Origin: Balamuthia mandrillaris
Taxonomy: Eukaryota; Discosea; Longamoebia; Balamuthiidae
Assembly (NCBI GenBank): GCA_031835245.1
Contig: JAVKOQ010000132.1
Location: 86,366 to 150,365, forward strand
Direction of reading: 5' to 3'
Length of the DNA stretch: 64,000 nucleotides
The position numbers and the translations under genes were made by a program. The notes below the pieces were generated by a model, which was not told the DNA's origin, ran no database searches, and saw only the letters and a list, made by a program, of their open reading frames with translations. How positions within the stretch are numbered: the first letter of the stretch is position 1; every line of letters starts with the position of its first letter. Shown here piece after piece: positions 22,616 to 33,171 of this stretch.

Positions 22616-23262
22616 TCTTTTCTAGTTAACATACAAAAAAACAATGTTTGAATACTCAGAGCTGTCTCTATCCAAATGACTGGCGGTAAAACCTTTTCAA
22701 CTCAACTGCTTAAATACGAAAGACCGGAATTTGCTGCCTGTTTCAACATGTCTCTCTCTCTCTCTCCCTCCCTTCCTTCCCCACTCTCAACTAAACCCCT
22801 CTCTCTCTCACCAATAGACAAGACCAAGGTCAAAGAATCATCTCCAGTTTTGTTCTCGCTCCGCCGCTTCTCTTCCAGAAAGGACATACCGAATCCTCCT
22901 TCACCGAATCCGCTCCCTCCTCGCCTTCGTCGCTCACTTCCTCCAAGTGGCTGACTGGAGCGGAGGCAGAAACTGTTCATTTTGATTGGACGCGGATTTG
23001 GCTGAAGCGACTTTCTTTCTCCTCTCGACATCACTTCTCCTCTTCTTCTTCCTCCCCCTTTTCTGCTTCCTTTGCTTTTGGTTGCGATGTGTTGAACAAA
23101 GATGGCATTTGTGCTGCGCCGTTTGACTTTCAGGAGGTTCGCGGGAGAGTTGGATTCGAGGTGGAACAGATGCTTGCGGGAAGGAGAATGCAAGTGAAGG
23201 CAAATGCGCAAGTGAAGGATTTGACCTCTGCTCCTTCCTTCCAACTTCATTTCCAAGTTTAA
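21409..23262 (+). CDS. Unrecognised beta-strand-rich protein, possible membrane beta-barrel
   Basis: Six exons join with consistent phase: 21409-21591, 21676-21869, 22197-22314, 22468-22573, 22660-22749 and 22818-23262 (TAA). The first exon is Cys/Pro/Trp-rich (PPYCEGFPEDYALC). The rest, about 310 residues, is a series of alternating polar and apolar stretches with Gly turns, such as GLEYSLRWRYVP, HVTLRTRASFGF, LNYGVSVLVNAGRWTIGTEV, FAFGCDVLNKDG and RMQVKANAQVKD, ending FQLHFQV. This pattern, and a final strand ending in aromatic/hydrophobic residues, resembles mitochondrial outer-membrane beta-barrels such as Tom40 or porin. No family motif is certain. Intron 2 is a long TTC/TTG array. The last exon has no early ATG and is easily missed. 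Confidence 0.65.
21888..22152 (+). repeat. TTC/TTCTTG array in an intron
   Basis: About 265 bases of TTC units mixed with TTCTTG and TGCTTC, pyrimidine-rich on the sense strand of the beta-strand-rich gene. It reads open in all frames, which produces spurious poly-Phe, poly-Ser or poly-Leu translations. Confidence 0.95.
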
Positions 23263-23321
23263 CAAACAATACAAACATTGTTTTTGTTTTTGGGTTTTAA
23301 AAAATAAAGAGAGAGAGCGGA

Positions 23322-23933
23322 TTATAATGCATTGAGCTGAGTTAAGCCAAAAGCAAGAAACGAACCAAGAAGAGCGCCAAGCTTTACATTGACAACGATG
23401 GATGATGGAAATGAATCAGAAAGGTTTAAGAAGAAGCAGATACGACAAAAATAAGAGGAAGAGGAAGAGGAAGAGGAAGAGGAAGAGGAAGAGGAAGAGG
23501 AAGAGGAAGAGGAAGAGGAAGAAGAAGAGGAGGACAAGGAAGAAGAATAAGCACAAAAATGAAGGACGAGGAAAAGGTTGCTACCTGGTTTGCAACAGCA
23601 ACGAAGCGACACGCCCGTTCTGAAAAAGTAGGATTGTCCCTTCCTGCTTTGATAAATATGATAGTATCCTCATATCCGTTCAAAAACGAGAAGATGGCAT
23701 TCGCTAAAACAAACAAATGAAGAAGGTTGAGTCAGGCAACGTAACAGATGGGAAGAAAAGCACAGAAAAGAGAAGCAGAGAATAGAAAACCTACCAATAA
23801 TTATCAGAAAAGCAGCATGCTCAGGAATAGGAGGATTCGAGCTGAAAAAGCAAAGTACAAACACAAACAACCAAAACACAGTCTTGTTTGTTTCACACAC
23901 GAGAACAAGTCTACATTTAACAATAAAGCAAAC

Positions 23934-23971
<38 letters not shown>

Positions 23972-25510
23972 CAGCAAACCTGGATTGTGCTGAGTGCAAT
24001 AAGATTGTACGTCTTGAAGAACATGGAAGCAAAACGGCCAGCTGCTCCAGAAACAGAGGTAGCGATGCTGAGCCACATCAGCAAGCTTCCAGAGGCCTTA
24101 TATCCACTTAGGGCATAGGGGTTTATGCCCACCAATAAATAATTTATGAAACATATGTACACTTGATCTTTGTAAACGGTAAAGGAAAAGTGGAGAAGAA
24201 GAAGAGGAAGGAGAAGAATTGGAAGAACACCTACAGCAACAGCAGCAACAACAACAAGAAGAAGAACAAGCAAGAAACAAAAAAAAAAGGATACTAAATA
24301 GCGGCACGTACGTCCGTCGCAAAACGAAAAGAGCAGACACAGATCCATTAACAACAGTTGTCTCAACTGCAATATCGCTCCTTGTTTGAATCTTCTCAAG
24401 GAGTATTTTGGCAGCAGCAAGTTATAAACAAACAATAAGTAGAAAGAAGGAAATCAGGCCAAGAGAGAAGGAAGGAAAGATTACCTCCTCGTCCATAAGA
24501 CGGTGATGTTCGCTGCCATTAACAATATCGACACCTCCTGGGCCGTTTTTGTCGTTGTTAGTGCTTGCACTGACAGTCAAATGCGACCGCTGCAACGAAG
24601 AGCACCACCCTTGTCTAATGGAGAACCATAGGACCAGAAAACAACCGAACGACAATCCCAAAAAGCCCGACAATATGTAGAAGAACGTGTCCACGCGAAA
24701 GCGTGGATCTCCTCCTGGATTCTTTGTTGCATAGGGTTGTCAGTTCGCCGTTGAGAGAGCGGAAGGAAACAACAAGATATAGCGAAAAGATGAGAAAAAG
24801 CAGAGAAACAGAGAAGAGGAGAAGCACAAGAAAGCGAGCGCAACAAACTTGAATAAGGGCCAAGAGAACAGGAAGCAAGGCCGTCAATCCGAGACCAGTC
24901 GACAGCGCACTGGTGATAGAATCCTGAAAGAGACTGGCCAAGGGGAAGAACGTGACCACCGAGAAGCAACCCACCAAACCTGACCCTGACGTCAACAGCC
25001 ACAGCGCCACACTGTGCTGTTGGTGTTCGCTATTGCCTGCCAAGCGAGAGGTTTTGTCCCAAAACAAAGCGATGAGAATGGAGAGAGCGATGGCAGAGGC
25101 TAATGTGGAGGCTACTGCTATAGTGTACCTGTTTTATGTTGTGGTGTGTAAGAGAAGCAGTGTGAAGAACCGAATATAGGAGGAGAAGACGAAGACAAAG
25201 AAGAAAGAAGAAAACGAAGAAGAAGAAAGAAGAAGGAGAAGAAGAACAAGAACAACACGAAGAAGAACAAGAAGAACAAGAACAAGAAGGAGAAGGAGAA
25301 GGAGAAGCAGAAGCAGAAGAAGAAGAACAAGAAGAAGAAAAAGAACAAGAACAAGAACAAGAACAAGAACAAGAACAAGAACAAGAAGAAGAACAAGAAG
25401 AAGAAGAAGAAGAAGAAGAAGAAGAAGCACAAGAAGAACAAGAAGAAGAAGAAGAAGAAGAAGAAGAAGAAGAAGAAGAAGAAGAAGAAGAAGAAGAAGA
25501 ACAACAACAA

Positions 25511-25545
<35 letters not shown>

Positions 25546-26208
25546 AGGAGAAGGAAAAGGAGCAGAAAATGAAGAAGAAGAAAGTGATGAACAAGGAGAA
25601 AGAGAAGAGAAGAACAAGAAGAAGAAGATAATGAAGAACAAGGAAAAGGAGGAGATGCACAAGAAGAAGCATAGAAGAGAAGAGAACGACAAAGACGAAG
25701 GAAAAGAGAATTACGAAGTTCTACGCGTGTACTGTTGCAGCACGACATAAAGGAACGGCAGGACGTTGCCCAGCTGAATAAACACAACGAGGTAGGAGGC
25801 CGTCGCTGTGCCTTCCGGCAGCTCTTTGTTGAATATCGGCAACTTGTTTTGATGAGTGAACAAAAAAAATGAGGAGGAGGAACGGAAGCGATTAGGTTTG
25901 TTTGTTGATCATACCTCCATGAAGAGGGAGTTGACGAGCAGCCACGGAGCGATGCCGACCATGAAGAACAAAAAGTGCATGCACCACGAAGACCATTCGA
26001 ATCGTCGTTTAGTTTGGATTCGAATCCAAGTTGTCTCCCGCTTTGCGCTCGCAAGATGAGCTTCCATCCTTGTCTGTCCTGTTCCTTCTCCTCCGCCTCT
26101 TGGCGTGGACGCTGCGATCAAAGGGGAGGCAGGAGAGAGCTCCTCCTCCTGGCTCATCTCGTTTGTTTTTTTTTTTGTTTGTTTGTGGTATTTCACGTCG
26201 TCCCACAT
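23322..26208 (-). CDS. SLC52-type riboflavin transporter
   Basis: A multi-pass membrane carrier of the SLC52 (RFVT) family, importing riboflavin across the plasma membrane. The first exon has a cytosolic N-terminus and the first helix WCMHFLFFMVGIAPWLLVNS. Then come LPIFNKELPEGTATASYLVV and FIQLGNVLPFLYVVLQQYT, which match the family pattern (LPEGWxLPSYLxxxIQLANIGP). Later helices are seen in ALWLLTSGSGLVGCFSVVTF, TFFYILSGFLGLSFGCFLVL, SGSLLMWLSIATSVSGAAGR and LGALLGSFLAFGLTQL, before TAA 23322-23324. About 8-9 exons. The intron at 25190-25690 is a TTC array on the sense strand. The start could be 26223, 26208 or 26157 (MSQEEELSPASPL), and I cannot decide between them from sequence alone. Confidence 0.82.
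23458..23526 (-). repeat. GAGGAA array
   Basis: Eleven or so GAGGAA units on the plus strand, which are TTCCTC on the sense strand of the transporter gene. It is probably in an intron. Confidence 0.9.
25190..25690 (-). repeat. TTC/TTG array in an intron of the riboflavin transporter gene
   Basis: About 500 bases of GAAGAA with GAACAA and GAGAAG variants on the plus strand, hence TTC/TTG/CTT on the sense strand. Same type as the array at 21888-22152 on the opposite strand, again oriented with pyrimidines on the coding strand. Confidence 0.95.
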
Positions 26209-26560
26209 GAACTCACACCCCAAAAAGAAAGGGTTCGAAGCCAGACTCTCTCTCTCTCTCCATCAAGATGGTTGCTTTCGTGTTGGATCCTCCTTTGTTG
26301 CCTTCCTGCACATTCTTTTCCTTTGTGGAGTGGGTTAACCCATCATGTGTGCTAGAAGGCACCCAACCTTGTTTGTTCTTTCCATCACAGGAATGGGGAG
26401 GAGAAGGAGAGATGATGCTGAACAAGGAGCAAGAGAGGCAGCAGAGGCAAAGACGGTTGGTCCCACAAAGGAACCAACGTGGGTGGGTGCTTTTTGTGAC
26501 CATCCAATGCTAGCTTCATCATTGCACACATGAATGTCGGCTCTCTCTCTCTCTGTCTCT

Positions 26561-27542
26561 TCAGGCTCTCTCTCTTACCCATTGGAGCACTTCCAAAGCG
26601 ACCTGCGTGGCGGCATTCGAGGCGGTCTCCTCCTTCCAAAGGCTCGTGTCTTGGAATCGGGTGGCCCATTGCAACACCCTTAGCCGGGCTTGGATAGCGT
26701 TGGCACAAGCCCGCTGGTCCCAAAGGGCAGCCATTTGCTCTGGCCCATTTCAGCACCTCCAGGTGGCCGTTCCTTGCGGCGTCGGTGCAGGTCCGTTGGT
26801 CCCAAGCACAGCCGTTCTCCTTCGCCCACCGCAACACCTCTAAATGACCATTCTTGGCGGCAACGGCGGCAGTTCCAGCATCCCAAGGGCATCCATTCGC
26901 TCTGGCCCACTGCAGCACTTCCAAATGGCCGTTCTCTGCGGCCTTCGTGCAGGTTTGTTGGTCCCAAGGACAACCTTGTTCCCTCGCCCATTGCAACGCG
27001 TCCAAGTGACCGTTTCTTGCTGCCTCTGTGCATGTTTGTTGGTCCCATGGGCATCCGTTTTCTCTCGCCCATTGCAGCACATTCAAACGGCCCTTCTCTG
27101 CAGCGAAGACGATGGTCCGCTCATCCCAAGGACACCTGTTCTCTCTTGCCCACTTCAGCACTTCCAACTGGCCCTGTGCAGCAGCAAACGCACAAGTCCG
27201 CTCATCCCAAGGACATCCGCTCTCCCTGGCCCACTTCAGCGCTTCCAAGGTTCCATTCCAAGCGGTTGCCAGACAGGTCTCTTCCTTCCAAGGCCAACCG
27301 TTTGCTCGCGCCCAGCGCAACGTATTCAAAGAAAAGGCAGCCCACCGCAGGGAGAGCTTTTGTCGGAGGCCAGCCGGGCTGCAGGCGTACCATCGTCGGC
27401 AGGTCCTGGCCGCCACCGCAACCTCTTCTTTGGGTAGGTTCCCCAGGACAAGAGAGAGCAATTCCACCGGCAAAAGCTCCTCCACCCAGCAGCAGAGAGT
27501 TTGGGGTCCTTCTCCATTGCAGTCCCTTCCAGCAAAAGCCAT
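26561..27542 (-). CDS. F-box-like protein with NGCPWD ankyrin-type repeats, one frame break
   Basis: The N-terminus (MAFAGRDCNGEG...LLPVELLSLVLGNLP...AARTCRRWYACS) is F-box-like, so the protein may be a substrate adaptor of an SCF ubiquitin ligase. It is followed by about nine repeats of roughly 26 residues with the pattern GHLEVLxWARxNGCPWDxxT, a divergent ankyrin type common in amoebae and in viruses that infect them. No intron is seen. Near 26735 one extra T in CCTTTGGGAC shifts the frame. Downstream the same repeat pattern continues in the next frame (RLRVLQWATRFQDTSLWKEE, LEVLQWVRERA) to TGA 26561-26563. It is therefore either a recent pseudogene or a sequencing slip. GC is high compared with the flanking spacers. 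Confidence 0.75.
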
Positions 27543-27855
27543 TCTTCCAGCCTAGCAGTGGTACCTGGTTGTTTTCTTTTCTTTCTTCCGAACACTTTTC
27601 TTTTGTCTCACGTGGAAGAATGAAATTACGAAATTTTACCTGGAATATTTTTGGATTATCGACGAATAATCGTCATTCTATCGTTATTTAGGATAATTTT
27701 GGGATATATTAGTTTTAATTATTAATTTTTTACTATTTATTATTTTATCCAGAAAATTATCCTCTTTGACGATAGAAATAATGATATTTCATCAAATTTA
27801 AGAATTTTTCTCAGCATTCATCGGAGATCGATCGCGCCCCTTCAGCAAAGAAGAA
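27543..27855. other. AT-rich divergent upstream region
   Basis: Between the F-box gene and the sulfotransferase gene. The stretch 27650-27800 is strongly AT-rich with TTATTTA-like runs. It probably holds the promoters of both genes. No gene is seen. Confidence 0.5.
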
Positions 27856-29242
27856 GTGAAAGAATCGTCTCTAGGGGAGCATGTGGTACGCCAAGACATG
27901 CACTCTTGGAAGCTTTGCTTCGTTGCGCTGATTCTCCTCACTGGGTTGTCTCCCTTCTTCTTGCGGCATCTGTCATCCTTCGGCCCATACGCGCCTTCCC
28001 CGTCGGCTCCTCCTCTCCTCGTACTTCGCTCCATTCCTTCCTCCGCCTCCATCCCTGCCGACTGGCAACCCGAGGCAGGGCTTATGCCTGAGAACATCAT
28101 GCGTTGGTTGAACGTCACTTGGGCAAACGAAAGAGGTGACGGTCTCCCGTTCCTCGTGTTCCTTCATATTCCTAAGACCGCCGGCTCCTCCATCAAACAC
28201 ATCGTCAAGGAGATCTGTGACAGGAGCGGTGAAGTGTTGGGTCATCACGAACGGTACGACTTTCTTACCTTCTCTGCAAGAAAGCAGAGACTGTTTTGTG
28301 GCCTCAGCGCTCACTTGGGTAAGCTTTTTGCTCTGTTATTAAGCGAGATGAAACAGAAGAAACATCAGATAGAACTAAAAGCTTGTGTTTAATAAAAAAG
28401 GTTATGGAATTCATGAACAACCTGAATGGAAGCTGCCAGACAGAGAAGTGGCCTACATAACATTCCTTCGAGACCCCATCAGCAGAACCATCTCTCAATA
28501 CAATTTCTCATCCAAACGACTCAACCAGTCCGACACCACGTTCGTTCTCTTGTCAATGATCTCCTTTCCTCTTCTCTCATTCTCTTCTCTCTTTCCACTC
28601 CCTTGTGTTCTCTTCAAGCTCGTTTTCAATACATCGCTAATGTCAAAGAAACAAACCTGCAGAGTACCTTTAGACGCGTGGTTAGATAAACAGGAGCACC
28701 AGCCCTTCTCTCCATGGGCCAATCGCAATCCCGCCGTCTCTCAGCTTACTCGCTTCTGGAACAGCGAAACCGAACGCGGGGCTCTCTCCTTTCCTTCTTC
28801 TCCATCTCGCCCTTCTTCATCTGCTTCTAACAACACATCAACAACAACCACCAAAGACGATCTTCTTATAGCAAAGTATCGCCTCGTGCATGACATTCAA
28901 GTGTTGGGGCTCGTGGAACGTTATCAAGAGTCCATCCAGGTGATGGCCTTCAAGTTTGGTGCTCAAAGGATCTCTGCCTTCCGCAGCGTGCAGCAGAACA
29001 ACCCCTCCACCACCAAGGCTGGATCGAAGATGAGAGTGGAGGACTTGAGCGAGGAGCAGAGAAGAAGGATCGTGGAGGAGAATCGGTTGGACGTGGAGCT
29101 GTACGAGTTTGCAGTGCGCCTGTTTGAGGCGAGGTATACAGCGATGGTGAAGGCGGTTCCTGCAAGAAGGCTAAATCCGAGCAGGGAGACATATGAACAG
29201 AAGAAGATGCAGAAATGGGTGAAACGGAGGAATAAAGGATAA
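27856..29242 (+). CDS. Type II membrane sulfotransferase (heparan-sulfate 2-O/uronyl sulfotransferase type)
   Basis: A Golgi-type enzyme that moves sulfate from PAPS to a glycan. A signal anchor lies at WKLCFVALILLTGLSPFFL near the N-terminus. The 5' PAPS-binding loop is FLHIPKTAGSSIKHI and the 3' loop is YITFLRDPISRTISQYN. Both are diagnostic of the Sulfotransfer_2 family. The stem and C-terminal part contain possible N-glycosylation sites (NVT, NFS, NQS, NTS). Three exons run 27856-28318, about 28400-28531 and 28663-29242 (TAA), joining in phase. ATG 27898 (MHSWKLCF) is an equally good start and places the anchor nearer the end. The glycan substrate cannot be told from sequence. Its stop is 16 bases from the stop of convergent PARG. 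Confidence 0.85.
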
Positions 29243-29258
29243 TATTTTCTTCAAAGTG

Positions 29259-32009
29259 TCAGTCAGCAGAAGACAACGATTCTTCTTGTGGAGAGTAGGA
29301 CGGAGAAGAATATTTCTCCACAAATAGATGGAATAGATTTGGTTTCTTGAAGCGGGACGCCCACGTCAGGATATCGCTATACACTTGTCCTTTATAGTTT
29401 CGGATAAGAAGAAGAAAAGAAGAAGAAGAAGAACAAGAAGAAGAAGAAGAAGAAGAACAAGAAGAAGAACAAGAGCAGGAAGAAGGAGAAGAATAACAAG
29501 AAGAATGAAGCACAAGAACTAACCAACTGTTAAACGATGTTGGGCGCTGAGACTGGCTACTTGTTCAATCTGTTCCGTCAGTGGGGCACCTTCATACTTC
29601 TCTCCAAAGGTGAAGTACAACAATTCTCTTCCTGCTTCAGACGCAGCAAGAGCCTGTTGGAAGAACTTAAGTGATTTGTCTCCTCCAAACGCTTTTGGAG
29701 TTTGTTAATATAGTTCTTCTCATTTGTTGAAGGGAGAAGAAGGAAAAGAAAAGGCAGAAAGCAGAAAGACGATAGCATATCGCAGAACGAACCTCCACAA
29801 CCCCAATTTCCAGTGGCCACCGCCTTTTCCCGGATTGTATTTCCCTCTTCTTCTTTCTTTTGGGTTTCTGGCCCTGCTTGCTGTGTCTCGGATGGCTCTT
29901 CTTTTTCCTTTTCGCTTTCTTCGTCACTCTCCTGCTTGTTCTTGTCGCTGTTCCATTGGAAGAACGCGCAGTAGGCCTTGTCCAGGTCACGAAGCACAAT
30001 GTGACGGCTCCATTGGGATCCTCCAAACGCCACAATTGCATCCATCGCCACTATAGATGTTGCTATCTGTCCATTTGAATCTCTGTTGAACAAAGAGTTG
30101 GAGAGGTGTCAGGTGGAACAGGGGAACAGAAAAGCGGAAAGAACAAACCGTGGAGTTGCATCTATATAGTCGCCAGCATAACGCATGTTGAAACCGTAGC
30201 CAGCATAACTGCTGTAACGCTCCGCTCCATCAATGAAGATGACCTCCTCTGGATCCATCTTTGCACAGAACAACCTATTTGTAAGGAAGAAACGATGTAG
30301 ATAAGAAAAGTGAAGAACGAAGAACGAATGGAAAGAAATAAGAAAGAGAAAGAACAAAGACATACATTGAAGCCATACACTCTGTCTTAATAGCAAATAA
30401 AATCTCTTCTTGTACACATCCCTACCCAGCAATATGAAATAAATACATCAGGCAACGTGCAATAGAGATCAAGAAGAGAGGTAACATACACCGTGAAGAA
30501 CACCTCCACCGATGTACTCATTCGCAAAGTCGGCGTGCAGCTGCGCAGGTGAGTCCTCGATAGTGCCTCGCTGAAAGGCGCTGATGGAACCTTCGGGAAG
30601 GAATGGCTTTGTGCTGTCCTCCCATCTCACCGGATGGTGCAATGCTTTCCGTCTGAAAGTTACTTTTCCCTCTGGCACTATTAAACAGGAGGTTAACAAC
30701 GAAGATTCAAACAAAAAAGAGAGAAAAGATTGAAAGATTGAAAGAATAGAAAAAGAAAAAGAACCAGATGGGGCTGAGATAGATAGATAGAAAGATTGGA
30801 GAGACGCTGGAATAGTGAAGTGAAGAAGAGAAGAGAACGAGAGAACTAGAAAGTGCGAAAGAAGAGAAGAAAGAACAACAGAGCAAGAAGGAGAAGATAG
30901 CAAACTCTTTTCAGCAATGCGGTCAAAGTAATGCATAAGGCAACGAGAGATTCCTCTGCCTCCCATCCCACCAGCGAACAACAGCTTAAAGTCAAAGTCA
31001 GGAAACCTCACCCTGTCCCCCGAAGAGCTGAAGAACCACTCAGGAGCCACCCACAACGTGCCAAAGAAGCCATTCGCCATCAGACAGGCTATTTGCTCTT
31101 GACTCAACGTCAACTCTGAAACGTAATAAGAAGAAGATGATGAAGAAGAAGCACAAGAAGAAGAATAGGAAGGAAGAAGAAGAGGCAATGAGTGTGGAGA
31201 TGGAAAGAGCTCGGGCAGACGTAAGGCCAGTTTTTGGAGGAAAGGAAGAGTGTGGTGGAAGAAACGGATGTAGTTGGGGTGGTTGGGGTCATGAAACTCG
31301 CTGAAAAAGAAATGAGCAGGGACGCCGGATTGGCGAATGCCTTCCATCACTGAAAGGAAGAACAAAAAAGAAAGATCAGATGGAAAGGAAAGACAGAGAC
31401 GAAAAGAAACGTCAATAAGGAAAGAAAGGAACATAAGAAAGAAGAAGAATAAGAAGAGGTGGGTGGGGGGGGGTGGGGGGGGGGGGGGGGGGGGGGGGGG
31501 GGTTGGGGGGGGGGGGGGGGGGGGTGGTGTTGATGGTACGTACCATGAACCAAGCTGACAGGATCCGGGATGGGTGACTCAAGCAGCTGCCTCATGTTGC
31601 TCCAACTCAGTCGTTTGATCTGGGGCATCATAAACCTTTTCTTCGGGGGAGTCTGGTTCGCCGAGGCGTTCGCCTTTGGGCCTGTCTCTCGTCCCACATT
31701 ATTGCTTTTGTTTGCTTCGCCAAGAAGGACTGCCTGTTGTTCTTCTGGTTGCTGTTCATTCTTGCTGTTGTTCGCTTCATCTTTCTCACCTGCTTCTGTT
31801 GTTGCTTCTTCTGCTGGTTGTGGTGGAGACGCCAAAGGCAGCACAGCAGCTTTGGCCTGGCTTCGGCTTCGGCTTCCGCTTCCGGGACGAAGCAAGGCAA
31901 GACCACATAGCGACGGCCTTGGAAGGCATCTATCTCCTCTTTGGTGAAGGGTAAATACTGCTCCATTGTATTGGCGTTTGCGCAGTTTTTTTTTCTTTAC
32001 AATCAACAA
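29259..32009 (-). CDS. PARG: Poly(ADP-ribose) glycohydrolase (PARG)
   Basis: Removes poly(ADP-ribose) from proteins after DNA damage. The catalytic signature spans two exons as YIGGGVLHG plus CVQEEILF, giving GGG-x-x-x-x-QEE with both catalytic Glu. Downstream are IKTECMASMLF, IFIDGAERYSSYAGYGFN, AMDAIVAFGGSQW, GNWGCGG joined to FGGDKSLKFFQQALAASEAG, and ELLYFTFGEKYEG. The C-terminal helix PNLFHLFVEKYSSPSY ends at TGA 29259-29261. About eight exons. An inserted Glu/Lys-rich loop lies near 29900. The 5' end is unsettled: ATG 31966 (MEQYLPFTKEEIDAFQGRRY) reads like a real N-terminus but is one frame off the exon that continues to ...RQLLESPIPDPVSLVH, while ATG 32009 is in the continuing frame but less protein-like. 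Confidence 0.88.
31459..31524 (-). repeat. Poly-G tract
   Basis: About 66 bases, almost all G on the plus strand, broken by a few T. It lies in the first intron of PARG, so it is poly-C on the sense strand. Its length in the assembly is probably not exact. Confidence 0.9.
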
Positions 32010-33171
32010 CAGCGATACACTCGAAAGAAGCTGAACGCAAAACAGCCTTCTTGTGCGACGTTACGCGAAGCTTTTTGGTTATGCGAATGTAACCAGTTAG
32101 CCAATAGAAAATCAGAGAACAGGTGTGCTTTCTCCTCTCTCCTCTCTTTTCTCTCCTCTCTCCCCTCTCCTCTCTCCTCTCTTTGATCTCCCCTCTCCTC
32201 TCTCCTCTCCTCTCCTCTCTCCCCTCTCCCCTCTCCTCTCTCGTCGGGACAAAAAAGAGTAAAAGTCAAATATTTTATTGGAAGTTAAAACAGACTCTCC
32301 CGACACACGGGAGATTATCTTTTGTTGCTTGGGTGCTAGACCAGCTATTTAGTGTGAAGGGGATGGTAAGAAGAAATGGGGTAGAGAAAAAAGAAAAGAA
32401 AATAAAATAAAAAGAAAACAATTTTTCCATCAGATATAAATAAAAGGGATTGTTTTTTAATGTCATTCGACAGTCCAAAGTCGGCAAACAATTTCATCAT
32501 CGTTTGGCATGTTTTCACAAGAGAGAGAGAGAGAGAGGAGAGAAAGAGAGAGAGGGGAGACTAACCAGTATCTCCGGTTGTTCTAGTTCGTGCCTTCACA
32601 AGAACCAAAATTATTGTAAATTAAAACAAAAGGCACCACAGAGGGCACTTCACTTCCTTGAGAGAAGAGGCGAAAGCGGAACAATCAGTGTGTACACGCT
32701 ACCAAATAAGTGGGCCAGAAAGGGCAAGAAAGGAGGACGCATAAACCCCCTTGCCCAGGATCGCAAGGACCAGAGCCGGAGGGAGAAATAAATCTTATCG
32801 CTCCTCCCTTCTAGTCATGCTTGGCCAGCCCTATTTGTTTTTGGGCAAGGCAGAGTCACTCAGAACTTCGTAGTGAGCAGAAATAAGTGCGGCGGCGTAG
32901 GAAGTGTGCAGCGCATTGTCGTGTGGTGTGTGGTGTGTAGTGTGGTTTGAGGAAAAAAACAAAGAGGGAAAGAGAGAAACAAAAAAGAAAACTCCTTTTT
33001 AAGGTGCCTAAAATTTCTTCCTGCCAAATTACCTTAAACAGAAAAAATTCGAGAAATGTGCACATTCCAATCGCTTGTTTATGGTAGTGGCTTTTTGATT
33101 TGCGATTGGACTGATCTGATCAAACGGTAACCTCATTGGAATGTTAATTCCAAGCATTCCAAAGCAGAAAC
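32010..33171. other. Divergent intergenic region, no gene seen
   Basis: Between PARG and TTI1. It contains a CTCTC-type pyrimidine array at 32126-32244, a GA run at 32521-32560 and a GTGTG run near 32930. The remaining short frames lack protein character. It probably holds two promoters. Confidence 0.5.

Noticed and set aside
25030-25690. Poly-Ser, poly-Phe and poly-Leu frames on the minus strand
   Set aside because: Translations of the TTC array in an intron of the riboflavin transporter gene.
26690-27690. Long plus-strand frames opposite the F-box gene
   Set aside because: Shadow frames of the repeat gene; the minus-strand translation has the conserved NGCPWD repeats.
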